From Lepus europaeus (lineage: Eukaryota; Chordata; Mammalia; Lagomorpha; Leporidae): a stretch of 64,000 nucleotides of DNA. How positions within the stretch are numbered: position 1 is the stretch's first letter; each line of letters starts with the position of its first letter. Made by a program: the position numbers and the translations under genes. The DNA is taken from positions 51,484,716 to 51,548,715 of the forward strand of contig NC_084833.1 of assembly GCF_033115175.1 (NCBI RefSeq), given 5' to 3'. Positions 1 through 11,968 of the stretch are shown here, piece after piece. The notes below the pieces were generated by a model. The model was given only the letters and a program-made list of their open reading frames with translations, was not told where the DNA came from and searched no databases.

Positions 1-67
1 TCCATTGTTCTCCATTCCAGTCTTCTGTCCTACACACACACACACACTTTCAGTAAAACGAAAGATA

Positions 68-405
68 GGGGCCAGCTCTGTAGTGCAGTGAGCAAAGCCT
101 CCGCCTATGGCACCGGCATCCCATAGGGGCACCAATTCTAGTCCCAGCTGCTCCTCTTCTGATCCAGCTCTCTGCTATGGCCTGGGAAAGCAGTAGAAGA
201 TGGCCCAAGTGCTTGGGCCCCTGCACCTGCATGGGAGACCTGAAAGAAGTTCCTGGCTCCTGGCTTTGGATCAGTGCAGCTCTGGCCCTTGTGGCCATCT
301 GGAGAGTGAACCAGCAGATGGAAGACCTCTCTCTCTGTCTCTCCTCTCTCTGTAACTCCGTTGTTCAAATAAAACCAGCAGATGGAAGCGTGCTCTCACT
401 CAGCT

Positions 406-445
<40 letters not shown>

Positions 446-486
446 CTGTAACTCTTTCAAATAAATAAATCTTAAAAAAAAAAAAA
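68..486 (+). mobile_element. CSINE (rabbit C repeat), forward, with expanded CT tail
   Basis: It starts with the tRNA-like head (GGGCCAGCTCTGTAGTGCAG), has the body typical of rabbit C repeats (GAAAGCAGTAGAAGATGGCC) and ends AAATAAATAAATCTT plus poly-A. The flanks repeat AAAGATA. The copy is long because of a (CT)n expansion and a duplicated CCAGCAGATGGAAG segment near 311 and 376. Confidence 0.9.
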
Positions 487-1059
487 GATAAAAGCATACC
501 TTTGAGCAAACATCTACAATCAGCTAGAATAAAGCAAAATCCAAGTCCTAGCACAGGGCAAGGGACCTGCTTCCAGGGGTGATCAGGCTGGTAGTGAACA
601 GAGAACTTGTGTGTGTCAGGGGTGCCCCAAGAGGAAGGAAGCTGCCTGGAAGCAGCCGGGCTCCTCAAGCCAAGCAGGGACTGCTCCCCTCCCCTGCCCC
701 CGACCCCCAGCTCTCCTAGTGCACTGTCTTGATGTAGGAGACACGTCCAGCGGCCAGCCAGCCAAGCCCTGGGCAGAGGATTGCGTCTTTTTCCAGGCGC
801 TAGAATCCCACGGTCAGGCCTTGGGCAGGCCACAAGGTGCCTGTTGCAGAGATGCTCAAAGGGCCACTGCACTGGTGAGACAGGAGCCAGAGAGGACCTG
901 GGACCTGGGAGGTCCCAGGAGATCTGCTGACCTCACCGCAGGGTCCCCTGCAGGGGTCTGAGCTCAGCCCTGCGCACCTAGGTAACTCCACTTTCTCTAA
1001 CAGGCTGCAGGTGGGCTGATGAGAAGGCCTGCTATGGTGGAGAACAGGCACACCTGGCC

Positions 1060-1190
1060 CCGGTCCTGACTGCCACTTATTTAGCTGTGCGACCTCAGTA
1101 TGCTACCTCTGAGTCAGTCTCCTCATCTCTGATGTGTGGATATTGATAGTATCAACGACATGTAAATATCATTAAGGATGGCATGAAATC
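1060..1190 (+). repeat. MIR-like fragment
   Basis: The order CTGCCACTTATTTAGCTGTG, then CCTCAGTATGCTACCTCTGAG, then CTCCTCATCT matches the core of mammalian-wide interspersed repeats. It is diverged, so the ends are approximate. Confidence 0.6.
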
Positions 1191-1235
1191 TCATGTCACT
1201 AAGCATGGCCCATGACAGGTGCCATTAAATAACCT

Positions 1236-1508
1236 TAAAGCCAGTACATGGTGGTGGGCGTGGGGTACATGGGCGTCTCATATTGGAGTGCCTGGGTTTA
1301 GGTCCTGGCTCTACTTCTGACTCCAGCTTCCAGCTAATGGGTGCCCGGGAAGGCAACAGGTGGTGGCTCCAGGACTTCAGTCCCTGCCGCCTACGTGGGA
1401 GCCTGTTCCTGGCTTTACCCTGGTTCAGCCACAACTACTGCAGGCTTTGGGGGAATGAACCAGTAGATGGGAAATCTCTGTCCATCTCCCAAATAAAAAT
1501 TTTTAGAA
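1236..1508 (+). mobile_element. Older, diverged CSINE-like SINE
   Basis: It keeps recognisable blocks (TATTGGAGTGCCTGGGTTTAG, GGGGGAATGAACCAGTAGAT, AAATAAAAAT tail) but is clearly more diverged than the GC-rich C repeats nearby. No sure target-site duplication is seen. Confidence 0.7.
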
Positions 1509-1971
1509 GTAGCAACAAAGCGAGTACGCGGCCACCCCCGCGCGCTGTGACTCACCTGCTCCCTTGCCCCTTGTGCTGCAGAGGCCTCGGGGTGACTTCC
1601 CCATGCTGCACAGGACGCCCCTGCTTCACAGTCCCCGGATGACTTGACACCAGCAGCGGATTTCCCTGTGTGTGGGTCAGTTGGTCTGCCTCCCCCAGCC
1701 CTCCACTTCCACCTCCCAGAGGGGAGTTGCACCTGAGGCTGAGCGCATGGGCGGAAGGACTTGCAGCTGAGCCACCGCTGACAAAAGCGTCAGAGGAACC
1801 CAGCCCTGCCAAGCACCTGTGTTGTGGCCGCTCCCGCACCCATTCCCGGCCAGAGACCACAGTTCCACAAACACCTTGTAATATCTGGGGAACCTGCAAG
1901 GAGGTTTCGAATAAGGCTTCCCAGTGTACCAGCCAAATCTTCAGTAAAGTGTCTACTCTGGCATAGGTAGG

Positions 1972-2310
1972 TTTTTTTTTTTTTTTAAGATTTTATTTAT
2001 TTATTTGAGAGGTAGAGTTATAGACAGTGAGAGGGAGAGACAGAGAGAAAGGTCTTCTTTCTGTTGGTTCACTCCCTAAATGGCTGCAACGGCCGGAGCT
2101 GTGCTGATCCGAAGCCAGGAGCCAGGAGATTCTTCCAGGTCTCCCATGCAGGTGCAGGGGTGCAAGGGCTTGGGTCATCTTCTACCACTTTCCTAGGCCA
2201 TAGCAGAGAGCTGGATGGGAAGTGGAGCAGCCGGGACTCGAACTGGCGCCCATATGGGATTCCAGTGCCACAGGCAGAGGCTTAGCTCACTATGCCACAG
2301 CGCCCGCCCC
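1972..2310 (-). mobile_element. CSINE, reverse
   Basis: The poly-T start, ATTTATTTATTTGAGAGG, and end CACAGCGCCCGCCCC are the reverse complement of a C repeat. Its tRNA-like head is at the right end. It sits next to an L1 fragment. Confidence 0.9.
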
Positions 2311-2671
2311 AGTGGATTTTTTTTAAGTTGTGGTTAAACGCACACAAAATTTACCATCTTAAGTGCATGGTATGGTGGCATTAAGTATGCCCACATTGTT
2401 GAGTAACCATCACGTCCCCACCGTCCAACTCCAAACAGAACCTCTACACCCACAAAGCAGTAACTGCCCACTCCCTCCTCCGCTCCGCCCTTGGTAAACT
2501 GCATTCCGCTTTGGGTCTCTGTGAATTTGAGTACGCTCAGGGCCTGCCGTGAGGGGAAGCACACAGCATCTGTCCTTGGGGACGGTTTATTTCACTTAGC
2601 ACGATGTCCCCCTGGCTCTTCCATGCTGCAGCATACATCAGGATCTGGTTCCCGGGGCGAGTATTTTGCAC

Positions 2672-2951
2672 AGTGATGAGGGTGCTGACTGGGCTGCCCA
2701 CCTCCTATATTGGAGTACCTGAGTCTGGGTCTTGGATCTGCTTGCAATTCCAGCTTCCTGCTTGCGTGTGCAGTGAGAGGCAGCAAGTGGTGGCTCAAGT
2801 ACTTGGGTCCCTGCTACCCGCGTGGTAGATTGGGGCTGAATTCTAGGCTCTGGCTTTGTTCTGGCCCAGCCTCCACTGCTGCAGTGGAACCAGTGGGGAA
2901 AAGATCAGTCATGTGTGTGTGTGTGTGTGTGCCTCTCAAACCGATAGGAAT
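2672..2951 (+). mobile_element. Older CSINE-like SINE inside the L1
   Basis: Forward copy with TATTGGAGTACCTGAGTCTG and AGTACTTGGGTCCCTGC blocks and a (GT)n tract (2913-2931) near its 3' end. It is more diverged than its two neighbours. Confidence 0.7.
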
Positions 2952-2965
2952 AAAATTTTATTTTA

Positions 2966-3302
2966 TTTTTTATTTTTTGACAGGCAGAGTGGACAGTGAG
3001 AGAGAGACAGAGAGAAAGGTCTTCCTTTGCCGTTGGTTCACCCTCCAATGGCCGCCGCGGTAGGCGCGCTGCGGCCGGCGCACCGCGCCGATCCGATGGC
3101 AGGAGCCAGGTGCTTCTCCTGGTCTCCCATGGGGTGCAGGGCCCAAGGACTTGGGCCATCCTCCACTGCACTCCCTGGCCACAGCAGAGAGCTGGCCTGG
3201 AAGAGGAGCAACCGGGACAGGATCGTGCCCCGACTGGGACTAGAACCCGGTGTGCCGGCGCCGCAAGGCGGAGAATTAGCCTAGTGAGCCAGGGCACCGG
3301 CC
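2966..3302 (-). mobile_element. Young CSINE2-type element, reverse, intact target-site duplication
   Basis: Full-length GC-rich C repeat with its head (GGCCGGTGCCC) at 3302. A 14-bp duplication AAAATTTTATTTTA flanks it at 2952-2965 and 3303-3316. It forms the left arm of a head-to-head inverted pair. Confidence 0.95.
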
Positions 3303-3332
3303 AAAATTTTATTTTAAAAAATTCCTTTTGTA

Positions 3333-3680
3333 GGCCGGCGCCGTGGCTCACTAGGCTAATCCTCCGCCTTGCGGCGCCGGCACACCAGGTTCTAGTCCCG
3401 GTCGGGGCGCTGGATTCTGTCCCAGTTGCCCCTCTTCCAGGCCAACTCTCTGCTGTGGCCAGGGAGTGCAGTGGAGGATGGCCCAAGTTCTTGGGCCCTG
3501 CACCCGCATGGGAGACCAGGAGAAGCACCTGGCTCCTGCCATCGGATCGGCGTGGTGCACCGGCCGCAGCGCGCCAGCGGTGGTGGCCATTGGAGGGTGA
3601 ACCAACGGCAAAGGAAGACCTTTCTCTCTGTCTCTCTCTCTCACTGTCCACTCTGCCTGTCAAAAGAAAAGAAAAAAGAA
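3333..3680 (+). mobile_element. Young CSINE2-type element, forward, intact target-site duplication
   Basis: Head GGCCGGCGCCGTGGCTCACT, A-rich tail, and a perfect 17-bp duplication AAAAAATTCCTTTTGTA at 3316-3332 and 3681-3697. It lies 30 bp from the reverse copy on its left. Confidence 0.96.
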
Positions 3681-4379
3681 AAAAAATTCCTTTTGTACAT
3701 CTGAATATGGCTCCACTGCCTGTGCAATTACACATCCCCTGCTTCGTCCATCCAGCAGGCCTAGGCGCTGGGTTGCTTCTCTCTCTTGACTATTCGGTGG
3801 GTAACTATTGTGGACAGTGCTGTCACGAGCCTGAGTGTACAAAGATCTCTGTGAGCCTCTGCTTTCAACTCTTTGGGACCTGTATCTAGAAGTACAACCT
3901 CTGGATCGAAGGGTAATTTCACATTTTGGTCTCTGAGGGACTGCCATCCTGTTTTCTGCCTTCCCCTTGCTCTTTCCTCATTGGGAAGTTGTGCCCTCTG
4001 CGGCAGTTCTCCATGCTCCGCCCCAGCCCGGACGGCGTTCCTGGGCAGTGTCAGTGCACGCACACAGACCTGTCCCCGCCGCGCCAGCCCACTCCTGCTG
4101 TCCTGAGGACCTCTAAGCCCCGTTTCTATCCTGCCCTGGGAATGCGCCTCCTGACGTAAGCGGGTGAACCCCTAAACCCCAACGGCGGCTTTCTGCAGAA
4201 GCTGTCACCCCAGCATCCACAGATGGTTGAGGAGACAGGCAGGGGGAGGCACATCTTGGATGAGTTTCCTAAAACAAGGGCCCAACAGGTGCAACCCCAG
4301 AAAAGCAGCCATCTTGTTTTTGTCATTTTGGAATAATGGAAAATAAATGTTGTACTTCTCAAAGACCAGGACAACTGAG

Positions 4380-4699
4380 GGGCCAGCATGGTGATACAGC
4401 AGGTTAAGCTGCCTCCTGCAACGCTGATATCCCATGTGGGTGCCTGTTCAAGTTCCGCTGCTCCACTTCTGGCCCAGCTCCTGCTAATGTGTCTGGGAAA
4501 GCAGCAGAGGATGGCCCAATTGCTTGGGCCCCTGTACCCACATGGGAGATGCAGAAGAAGCTCCTGCTCCTGACTTTGGGCTGGTTCATTGGGGAATGAA
4601 CCAGTGGATGGACGATCTCTCTCTCTTTCTGTTTCTCTCTCTGAGAGTGTGCAACTGCCTTTCAAATAAATAAATAAATAGATCTTTTTAAAAAAAGAA
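4380..4699 (+). mobile_element. CSINE, forward
   Basis: GGGGCCAGCATGGTGATACA head, body GCTTGGGCCCCTGTACCCAC, and an AAATAAATAAATAGATC tail. Confidence 0.88.
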
Positions 4700-5560
4700 A
4701 CAGGGAAATTGAATGTAAAGTAATTTAATATGCATTTTTGAGTAACACAATGGTGATTCTTGTTCTTTGTGATGATCCTTCTACTTAGATTTTAAAATTT
4801 CTTGCCCTTTTGCCATTAGTAGCATCCACAAAACCACAATCTGCCTCCACGCAGGAGCGGGGATTGAAGACTGACACAGCTCCATGCCCAGTATTTTGCC
4901 TCAGCCCCACCACGAAAGACAGAGGCAAACCAGGGAGGGAAACGCGCTTGAGGGAAGCAACTTCCGCCTGGGAAGAAGAAAGCATATTTCTTAACAAACA
5001 TCATAAAGCAAGGACCTGAGGCAAGGAGCTTTTGTGCAAAGCGTGTGCTTGGGGACTTCACGACGAATGCTGACATCGCTTTAATGCCAGCTGTACAAAT
5101 CAAAGCCCAGCAGTATTTCCTCCTGGAACAATTATCTATTTTCTTTGGAGTTTTAGGAGACAATTAAGCAAGAGAAGCCAAAGATGCTGTCCCCAAGACC
5201 TCAGGGGCTGAGGGATGTAAACAGACTTTCCAAGAAGAGAGAAGTGCTGTACCCACTGGGTTTATGCCAGATCTCTGACCCGAACTCCAGGCAGGGCTGT
5301 CTTCCCTCCCCTCTGGTAAGAACTTAGAGGTTTAGACGTCCCCCCTCACCCCCCACCCAGCTTTCTAAGGAAGTGGGTGTTTCCACCTGCTCCATTCACC
5401 AAGATTGTGACTTTTTAGACACCAGGTCTCTCCGCCTAATAACGGGTCTCTCAGCCATTGATGCAGCAGTCACTTCCAGGGTGTCCCTCTCGCAGCAGGT
5501 GCTCACATAGCAGCACAGCCAACAGGCTCAGCAAGGGCAGGGCCCTGGGCCAGCTGCCTT
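4700..5560. other. Intergenic stretch with nothing recognised
   Basis: Unique-looking sequence. Its open frames are short, overlap on both strands and match nothing I recognise. Confidence 0.4.
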
Positions 5561-5705
5561 GCGTGCGTTACCCAGTTGAGCCCCATGACGTTGCTGACTG
5601 GCTACGCTTTTCCCCGTTTCACAGATGAGGTCGCTGAGGCATGGTGAGATTGTCATTGTGCCCAGGGTCACAGTGACAGCGCCGCTGATTTGGAGGCCCT
5701 GTCTT
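5560..5705 (+). repeat. MIR-like fragment
   Basis: CCCGTTTCACAGATGAGG, CTGAGGCATGGTGAG and CCCAGGGTCACAGTGACAG follow the MIR core order. Confidence 0.65.
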
Positions 5706-5899
5706 TACCCATTTTACTGGAACAAACCCAACCAGGAGGCTCTGTTAAGGATGCAGATGGGATAAAGCAGGATCATCACCAGCCCCAGTCCCCAGGGAGC
5801 AGGTTCTCATCAGGAAGAGTGAAGGCAGCCATATTTCAATCCTATTTAGAGAGGGATCTCATACTATAAATTATTCAAAAGACACTGGTGACACCAAAT

Positions 5900-6215
5900 G
5901 CACAATTTAAAAAGAAAATCAATAAATCCATCATTATTTAAAATGTTCACTATTAAAGTGAAAAGACCTTATGTATAACAGAAGACTCTTTGCAAATCAT
6001 TTATCTTGGACTTAATGTCTAGAACATTCATATATAAAGAGTTTAAATAGTTCAATGATAAAAGACAAACAGCTCAATTTAAAAAAAGGCAAAGGAACTG
6101 AATAGTCATTTCTCCAAAGGAGATATGCAAATGGCCCAGTAAGCACACAAAAAGATGCTTGCCATCAGAACAGTGTAGATTGGAACCACTCGGATCAGTG
6201 ACAGTCCCACCAGAC
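5900..6215 (+). mobile_element. L1M-type LINE ORF2 remnant, forward
   Basis: Phrases typical of the 3' part of L1 ORF2 occur in order: TTTGCAAATCATTTATCTTG, AATAGTCATTTCTCCAAAGG and AGATATGCAAATGGCC. Many stops; inactive. Confidence 0.8.
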
Positions 6216-6284
6216 TGCAAGGCAGCCATGAGCATGTAGGAGGATACGGGGTGCTCCCGAAGAAAGATATGCCGCAAAGCTAAC

Positions 6285-6645
6285 TCCCTGTACCTTTCAC
6301 TGTCACCTGATTTGGATACAGTCATTGCAGAGGTAATCAGTGGAGGTGAGCCCCTGCTGGAGTGGATGCACCCACATCTAATATGATTGGTGTCCTTCTA
6401 AAAAGAGTGGCTGGTGAAGAAACACACACAGGGCGAATGCCACGTGCAGCTAAAGGAAAAAATCAGGGTGGTGCAGCTACGAGCCAAGGGATGCCAGCGG
6501 CTTCCTGCAACCCTCCAGACGCTAGAAGAGGGATGAACAGTGCTTCCTCACAGCCCTCAGAAGGAACCAACATTTGGGACACCTTGTTATTGGTCTTTCA
6601 GCCTCCAGAACTGTGAGACAATGAGTTTGTGTTGTGTAAGCTCTC
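6285..6645 (+). mobile_element. Old retroviral-type LTR (MaLR/MLT-like), forward
   Basis: CTGATTTGGATACAGTCATTG, ATATGATTGGTGTCCTTCT, CAGCCCTCAGAAGGAACCAA and CCTCCAGAACTGTGAGACAA occur in the order found in a common old mammalian LTR. I am less sure of the subfamily than of the class. Confidence 0.6.
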
Positions 6646-6649
6646 GAAG

Positions 6650-7365
6650 GCAGCTCTCGCAGGCTGCCGCACCATCTGCCACACTGTTTATGGGAACGAA
6701 TACCTTGGCCAATGGCCTTTGCATATCCTGGGCCTCCTGGCTCGGGCATCACTCAGTCTCTGAATTTGCCTTGGTTCTGTTTCCAGGCTTATACACGTCT
6801 AATTATGATCGCCGCCCTTCCCCATGGCTGCTCAGCATGAGTGTGCCAGCCCCCGTGACACTCAGAGCTCTCCGGAATGTTGACAAGAGAGAATTTTTGT
6901 GCCCCTGAGCAGAGAGCCAGATTGGGCTGTCTTTACTTTAGGCTGGTTTCCAAAGCATGCACAGGATGTGTGCACAGTGAGGGCTGGGCAAGACCTGGTG
7001 CTGGGATGCAAGAAGGAACCCCCAGACGTTATTGAGAGTGTGTTTAAAATTAGAAATGAATTAAGACCTAATAATACTTAATGTACTGTGTGGATTAACA
7101 ATACAGCCTGTAAATAATTTATGAATGAATATTCCCATATGTGAGTGCATGCCCCAGAACAATTTCAGTGGTGGTGATCGGGCGGTCACTGCCTTAGATA
7201 ATATCGCTGCCGTATCTCTCATCTGCTCTTGTTTGACACGGATTCGTAAAGATCGTGAGTGCCTGGCTAAGTGATTTGGCCTCAACCCAGGCGCTGTGAG
7301 AAGGCTTTAAGTGGAGAAGAGCAGGGAGCAGTTGGAGGTGAGGGTGGGGATGAACAGCAGAGTAT
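6650..7365. other. Intergenic stretch with nothing recognised
   Basis: No gene or clear repeat seen. Confidence 0.4.
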
Positions 7366-7369
7366 TTAA

Positions 7370-7530
7370 CAAGGAGGGTTCTGGAGCCAGCTGGATAATT
7401 TACGACATTGAGCGAGTGATGTAGCCTCTGTTTCCCTGTCTGTAGAAGAGGAGAATGAGAGAAGCCCCCTGATGTTACTGCATGGATTAAACGAGAAAAC
7501 ACATTCAGAGCACTTCCTACAGACGTCGGT
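7370..7530 (+). repeat. MIR-like fragment
   Basis: CTGGATAATTTACGACATTG, GTAGCCTCTGTTTCCCTGTC and GCATGGATTAAACGAG follow MIR order; diverged. Confidence 0.55.
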
Positions 7531-7854
7531 CCTAGCAGGTGAGCCAGCTGTCCACAAGGCTCTGTTACAGTTCTATTTGAGCTCACTCTTCCCTCGCCCC
7601 CAGCCTAGTGTGAGATTCAGGCCTTGAGCTACCATATTCAAGAACTAGCTCTTCAAATATTGGTGGAAGCTGCCTGAAAAGCAGGATTTGAAGATGAACA
7701 CATTCTTTGGTTCCAAAAGCTCTTCCCCACTGCTCAATTCTGGGCATAATGGCTGTAAGGGGTTTTGATAATATGCGAAGGCTTGCCTGGAGGGTGTAAG
7801 CCATTCTACATAGCATTTGTCTTCAAGATCTCATCAGGGCCTGTGTTTGGCTTG

Positions 7855-8093
7855 AGACACCCACATCCCCTATCAGTATCCCTAGATTTGAGTCCTGGCT
7901 GATGCCAGCAATCCTAAGGTAGGAGGTGATAGCTCAAAACCTTGGGTTCCTGTTTCCCACATCGGAGTCCTAGGTGGAGCTGCTGGTTCCTGGCTTCAGC
8001 CTGTTCCACTTCTGGGTACTGTGGCATTTGGGGAGTAGAACAGCAGAGGGGATATCTCTCTCTCAAATAAATAAATACACAGATTAAAAACAG
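7855..8093 (+). mobile_element. Diverged partial CSINE-like SINE
   Basis: TTTGAGTCCTGGCT, CCTTGGGTTCCTGTTTCCCA and tail CTCAAATAAATAAATAC; the head is degraded. Confidence 0.7.
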
Positions 8094-8094
8094 A

Positions 8095-10760
8095 AAAGAT
8101 CGGATCCGGTCTACCACACTCTAGAGTACCAAGTTGTCTTCATTCTAATAGGGTAAGCTCTAAAACTAAACCAGTTCCTCTTCAAATGCTTTTTCTGCTT
8201 CAACATATTATTACTTCCTGGTTTAACTGTACCGCATTGTGCCTGCACCTGCCCCCACTGCTAATCAGCATTAATTGGATTTTTAAATGAAAAAATGACA
8301 GGTGGTGTTATGTTCTTAGACACTCAGCTTCTAGCTGGTTTTAAAATTGCATTCCTCTCCCCCTCAGAAATTCCAAGTCATTTTCACAGTGTAAGAAAGA
8401 ACCTGCAGGTGCTGAATTTGTTCTTGTCGCCCTGATGCTGAGGGATCCTCTGCCAAATTGCATTCAAGAGCGCCATCTGCTGGCCCAAGTTCAAAATAAA
8501 AAGAAAATGAACAAATAAGCAGGTGCCTAAATGGTCTTGTGCTTTTAATCAGTCACTTAACTACTTAACCATGAAAATGAGCTTCCTAAGGCTAATGAGA
8601 GTTGCCCAATTTGCAGAAACCGGGTGTTTATTTTTGTAGCACAATTTTCCAGCTGCCTGCATCCTTTACGGTGTGTAGCATCTGCTTACGCTGCATTGTT
8701 GGAGTATATGGTTTTGCTTGGAGATTCCTCCTGGATCCTGAGGGACAGAGCATGTGCTAGGTCTACCGGGTTGAACATCTGATTCAGGGGTCTGGACAGG
8801 ATTCTGCGTTCAATCTATGAGGGCCTAGGAATTAGGTACAAGTTCATTATATTAAAATATAAGTGACGTCTCAGACCAGGGAAATATAAGGCAGGTTGAA
8901 CTTTGATTCTGTATAAAAGCAAAGGAGTGGATGTGAACTGAAGCAACATACTCCGAGGTCAGCATATCTATGGCTATTATTCTGCTCTTTAAAAAAAAAT
9001 GCAGGTGCTTCAGCAATAATGAGATGTATGTGTTCCTGGGGGAGCAGAGAAGCACAGTTTCTGCAAAATTGCAAGCTAAAAATAATTAAGACTTATGGGA
9101 AAAATAGGACTGAGACAGACCATTTAGAACAAGCAACCTTGCAACCAGAGCCTACAAAGGCAGCACCAATCTTGACAAAAACACCAGCAATTTTAAAAAG
9201 AATGCTCATTTCCTAAGAAAGAAATTCTGCAGAAAATAAAGGCCTTTGCCTCAAAAAAGAAAAGAAAGGAAGATAAGGCCGCTGGGCGGAAGGCAATGGG
9301 AGGGAAGCTGTAGTCTTTGAGGCATATGGATAAGGAAAGACTGCATGGGAGCACGGAGAATCAAGGAGGGAGCACTGCTGGGATGGAGTACGGCTGCCCT
9401 GAGGCAGGACAAGGGAGCCGTGAGAGCCGGGACCTCCCAGCCTCCCTGGGCAGCTCCCTGCATTCAGTGGGGGTCACGCATTGCACTTGGGCTCCATCTT
9501 CTGACACTTGCTGGTCCAAGACGTGGGCAGCCCAGGAGCCTCACAGATGAACCAGCGCAACTCCCACACTTGACTGACATCATTCCGCCATGTAGCAACC
9601 ACATTCGAGCTAATTTATGTGAGAATCACACACAAACAAGCAAGTGTTTCAGCAAAACAGAGCGAGCGTGGGCTGCTTCCCCAGCGCACATCTTGACACC
9701 ACCCCCAGCAGGCAGGATGGATTCTGTCAGACCTGCTCCCCAGCCGGCCTCTCTCCTGGAGAGAACTGACAAAGGAAAACACCCAAACCAGAAGAGAACC
9801 TCATTCCCTGGCACTTGGACAGTGGAGGGAAGACGCTGGTCTTACCAACAGTCGCAAAGTCCCCTGGGAGCATCTGTCAGGATTCCTGCTATTGCCAATG
9901 ACAGAAAACGCAGCCAAGCAGGCTAAAGGGAGAAAACCGGGACAAGGGGAGAGGGATAATTTACCAATCTGTGTTATTTAGAAAGTCCAAGAACTAACCT
10001 CATGTAGGACTCGATCCAATGGCCCAAAGTCTCTCTCGAAAACATTCTATCCATTACCTGTCACTGAAATCTGGTGGTTGGTCTCTTGATCGGATCTGTA
10101 TTTGTTTTTCCAACCATTTTAAACCTCTGTTCTCTTTAGCTAAACACCAAAAACCTAGATTCTCTTCTTCTAAGGCAATTGGGAATTATAAGCTCGAGAG
10201 CTGGGCTAAAAATGAATTCAATCACACTTTTCAAATGAAAATCAAATCAATGATACTTTTAAATCACACTCCTGCTATGTACTGTGCCAAAACCGCAGTG
10301 GGTGGGGGCGCACGCCCAGTGTGTGGAAGCTCACTGCGCTGAAGCTCCCCCTAACCCCGGAGCTGGGCTTCGGATCACAGCGCGACAGCTTGGAGATGCG
10401 CCCCTTCCCGGTCCTCCCCTGTTCTTCGGGAAAGTCCTGCTGGCCAACGTCACATTGGAGAAATGAGAGTGGTGACTCAGACTTAGCTGGGCCACACTTG
10501 AGTCAGGCTTCCAAAGCCTCTCCTCAGCCCATCTGTGCACTCCTTGTAGAATCTAGCTTAGCAAAGAGCCCTGCCGAGTGCACTGAGCGAGACTCCCTCC
10601 CCCTTGGTATCTGATCAGCCTCGACCTCAGGTCAGCTTCTTCAGTGTCCACCGTCCTGTAGGTCAGCTAAACCCGGCTTCCCCTGCCCTGGATGTCTCCT
10701 CAGAGTGATTTCCCATTCCGTGAACCCAGCCCTGCTCCTTGGCTGTCAATCCCACGTGTG
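8095..10760. other. Intergenic stretch with nothing recognised
   Basis: About 2.7 kb without a CSINE, unusually long for the left half of this window. No coding or repeat signature that I can name. Confidence 0.4.
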
Positions 10761-10764
10761 CGTG

Positions 10765-10998
10765 GCTGGATCTTCCATCAGCTGGTTCACTCCCCAAACG
10801 ACAGCCAGGGCTTGACTGGACTGAAACCAGGATCCTGGAACTCCATCTGGGTCTCCCACATGGGTAGCAGGGGCCCAAGCCCTTGAGCCAAATTCTGCTG
10901 CCTTCCCAGGCGTGTTAGCAGGGAGCTGGATAGGAAGTGGAACAGCTGGGACTCAAACGAGCAACCATTTTGGATGCCGGCACTGCAGGTTGTGGCCT
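10765..10998 (-). mobile_element. Diverged CSINE-like SINE, reverse
   Basis: GCTGGTTCACTCCCCAAACG, CAGGGGCCCAAGCCCTTGAG and GATGCCGGCACTGCAGG are reverse C-repeat blocks. The poly-T end is missing. Confidence 0.75.
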
Positions 10999-11002
10999 AT
11001 AT

Positions 11003-11150
11003 ACATGCATTCATTCATTCATTCATCTGGTAGGTATGTACTGAGTGTAACCTTGTATCTGACACTGTGTTGAGTCACACAAACCGTGCAGAGACCCTGT
11101 CCTGTCCTCATGAAGTGTGCAGTCTGGTTAGGGAGACAGAGGTTAATCAA
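11003..11150 (+). repeat. (ATTC)n and adjoining L2-like fragment
   Basis: A short (CATT)n run is followed by TGGTAGGTATGTACTGAGTG and GTCTGGTTAGGGAGACAGAG, resembling the 'stays in the same order' pattern of old L2-type repeats. Family assignment is tentative. Confidence 0.45.
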
Positions 11151-11609
11151 ACAGCCTCACAAACGTGATGGAGGAGCTGTTTCACTGCTGTCGTTACAAA
11201 TGGGCTCTGCTCAGCCTCCCTGGGAGAATTCAGATTATCATAGCCCCTACAGGGCACCCCCTGCACACACCCTGCGGTGGGCCCGTGGGAAGGGGGCGTG
11301 TCCACTGCAGCTGATTGATTTTCCATTGTCTGCCGTCTTTCTCATCTCCCTGGGGAAGAGTTTGGCCTCGAAGAAGAGGGAAAGAACCCTCACTCTGCAG
11401 ATTTGGAATGTTCCAGCTTGTGGTTACACCAGCGGCAGTTGCTTCTTGCTCACAGGTCAGTATCTGCGGGTTCCATTTTTAGTTCCACGGTGGTAGTGGT
11501 GGGGGTGTCTATCCTGCTCTGCAGGCCCCTGGGGAGAGGCCCTCCCAGGCCAGTGGAAGAAGTCGTGAGCCCAGGATGGAGTGGGAAAAACACAATCATG
11601 CAATTTTTT

Positions 11610-11648
11610 GAAAATTTATTTTATTTGAAAGTCAAAGTTACAGATAGT

Positions 11649-11710
<62 letters not shown>

Positions 11711-11968
11711 GAGATCTTTTATCTGCTGGTTCACTCCCTAGATGGCTGGGCCAGGCCAGAGCCAGGAGCCAGGAGCTTCTTCCAGGTCTCCCACATGGGT
11801 GCAGGAGCCCAAACACTTGGGCCATCCCCATCCTCTGCTGCTTTCTCAGACGAATTAGCAAGAAGCTGGGCTGGAAGTGGAGCAGGTGGGGCTTGAACCA
11901 GCGCCTATATGGGATGCTGGCATCATTGCCAGTGGAGGCTTTACCTGCTACACCTCAACACCGGCCCC
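11610..11968 (-). mobile_element. CSINE, reverse, with long (AG)n
   Basis: Reverse C repeat with a pure (GA)n microsatellite at about 11649-11706 inside the tail region, and head CAACACCGGCCCC at the right. Confidence 0.9.

Larger units (their letters stand above)
2311..4070 (-). mobile_element. L1M-type LINE fragment, reverse, split by three SINEs
   Basis: About 2326-2665 (ACACAAAATTTACCATCTTAA, then TTATTTCACTTAGCACGATG) and about 3740-4030 (CCTGTATCTAGAAGTACAACC and flanks) are consecutive parts of the antisense 3' end of an old L1 (end of ORF2 and 3' UTR). Between them lie an older SINE and two CSINEs. The right edge is approximate. Confidence 0.7.

Noticed and set aside
2905..3889. Long open frames (up to about 297 codons) on both strands
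   Set aside because: They are translations of the inverted CSINE pair. The same peptide phrases recur at every CSINE copy in the window.
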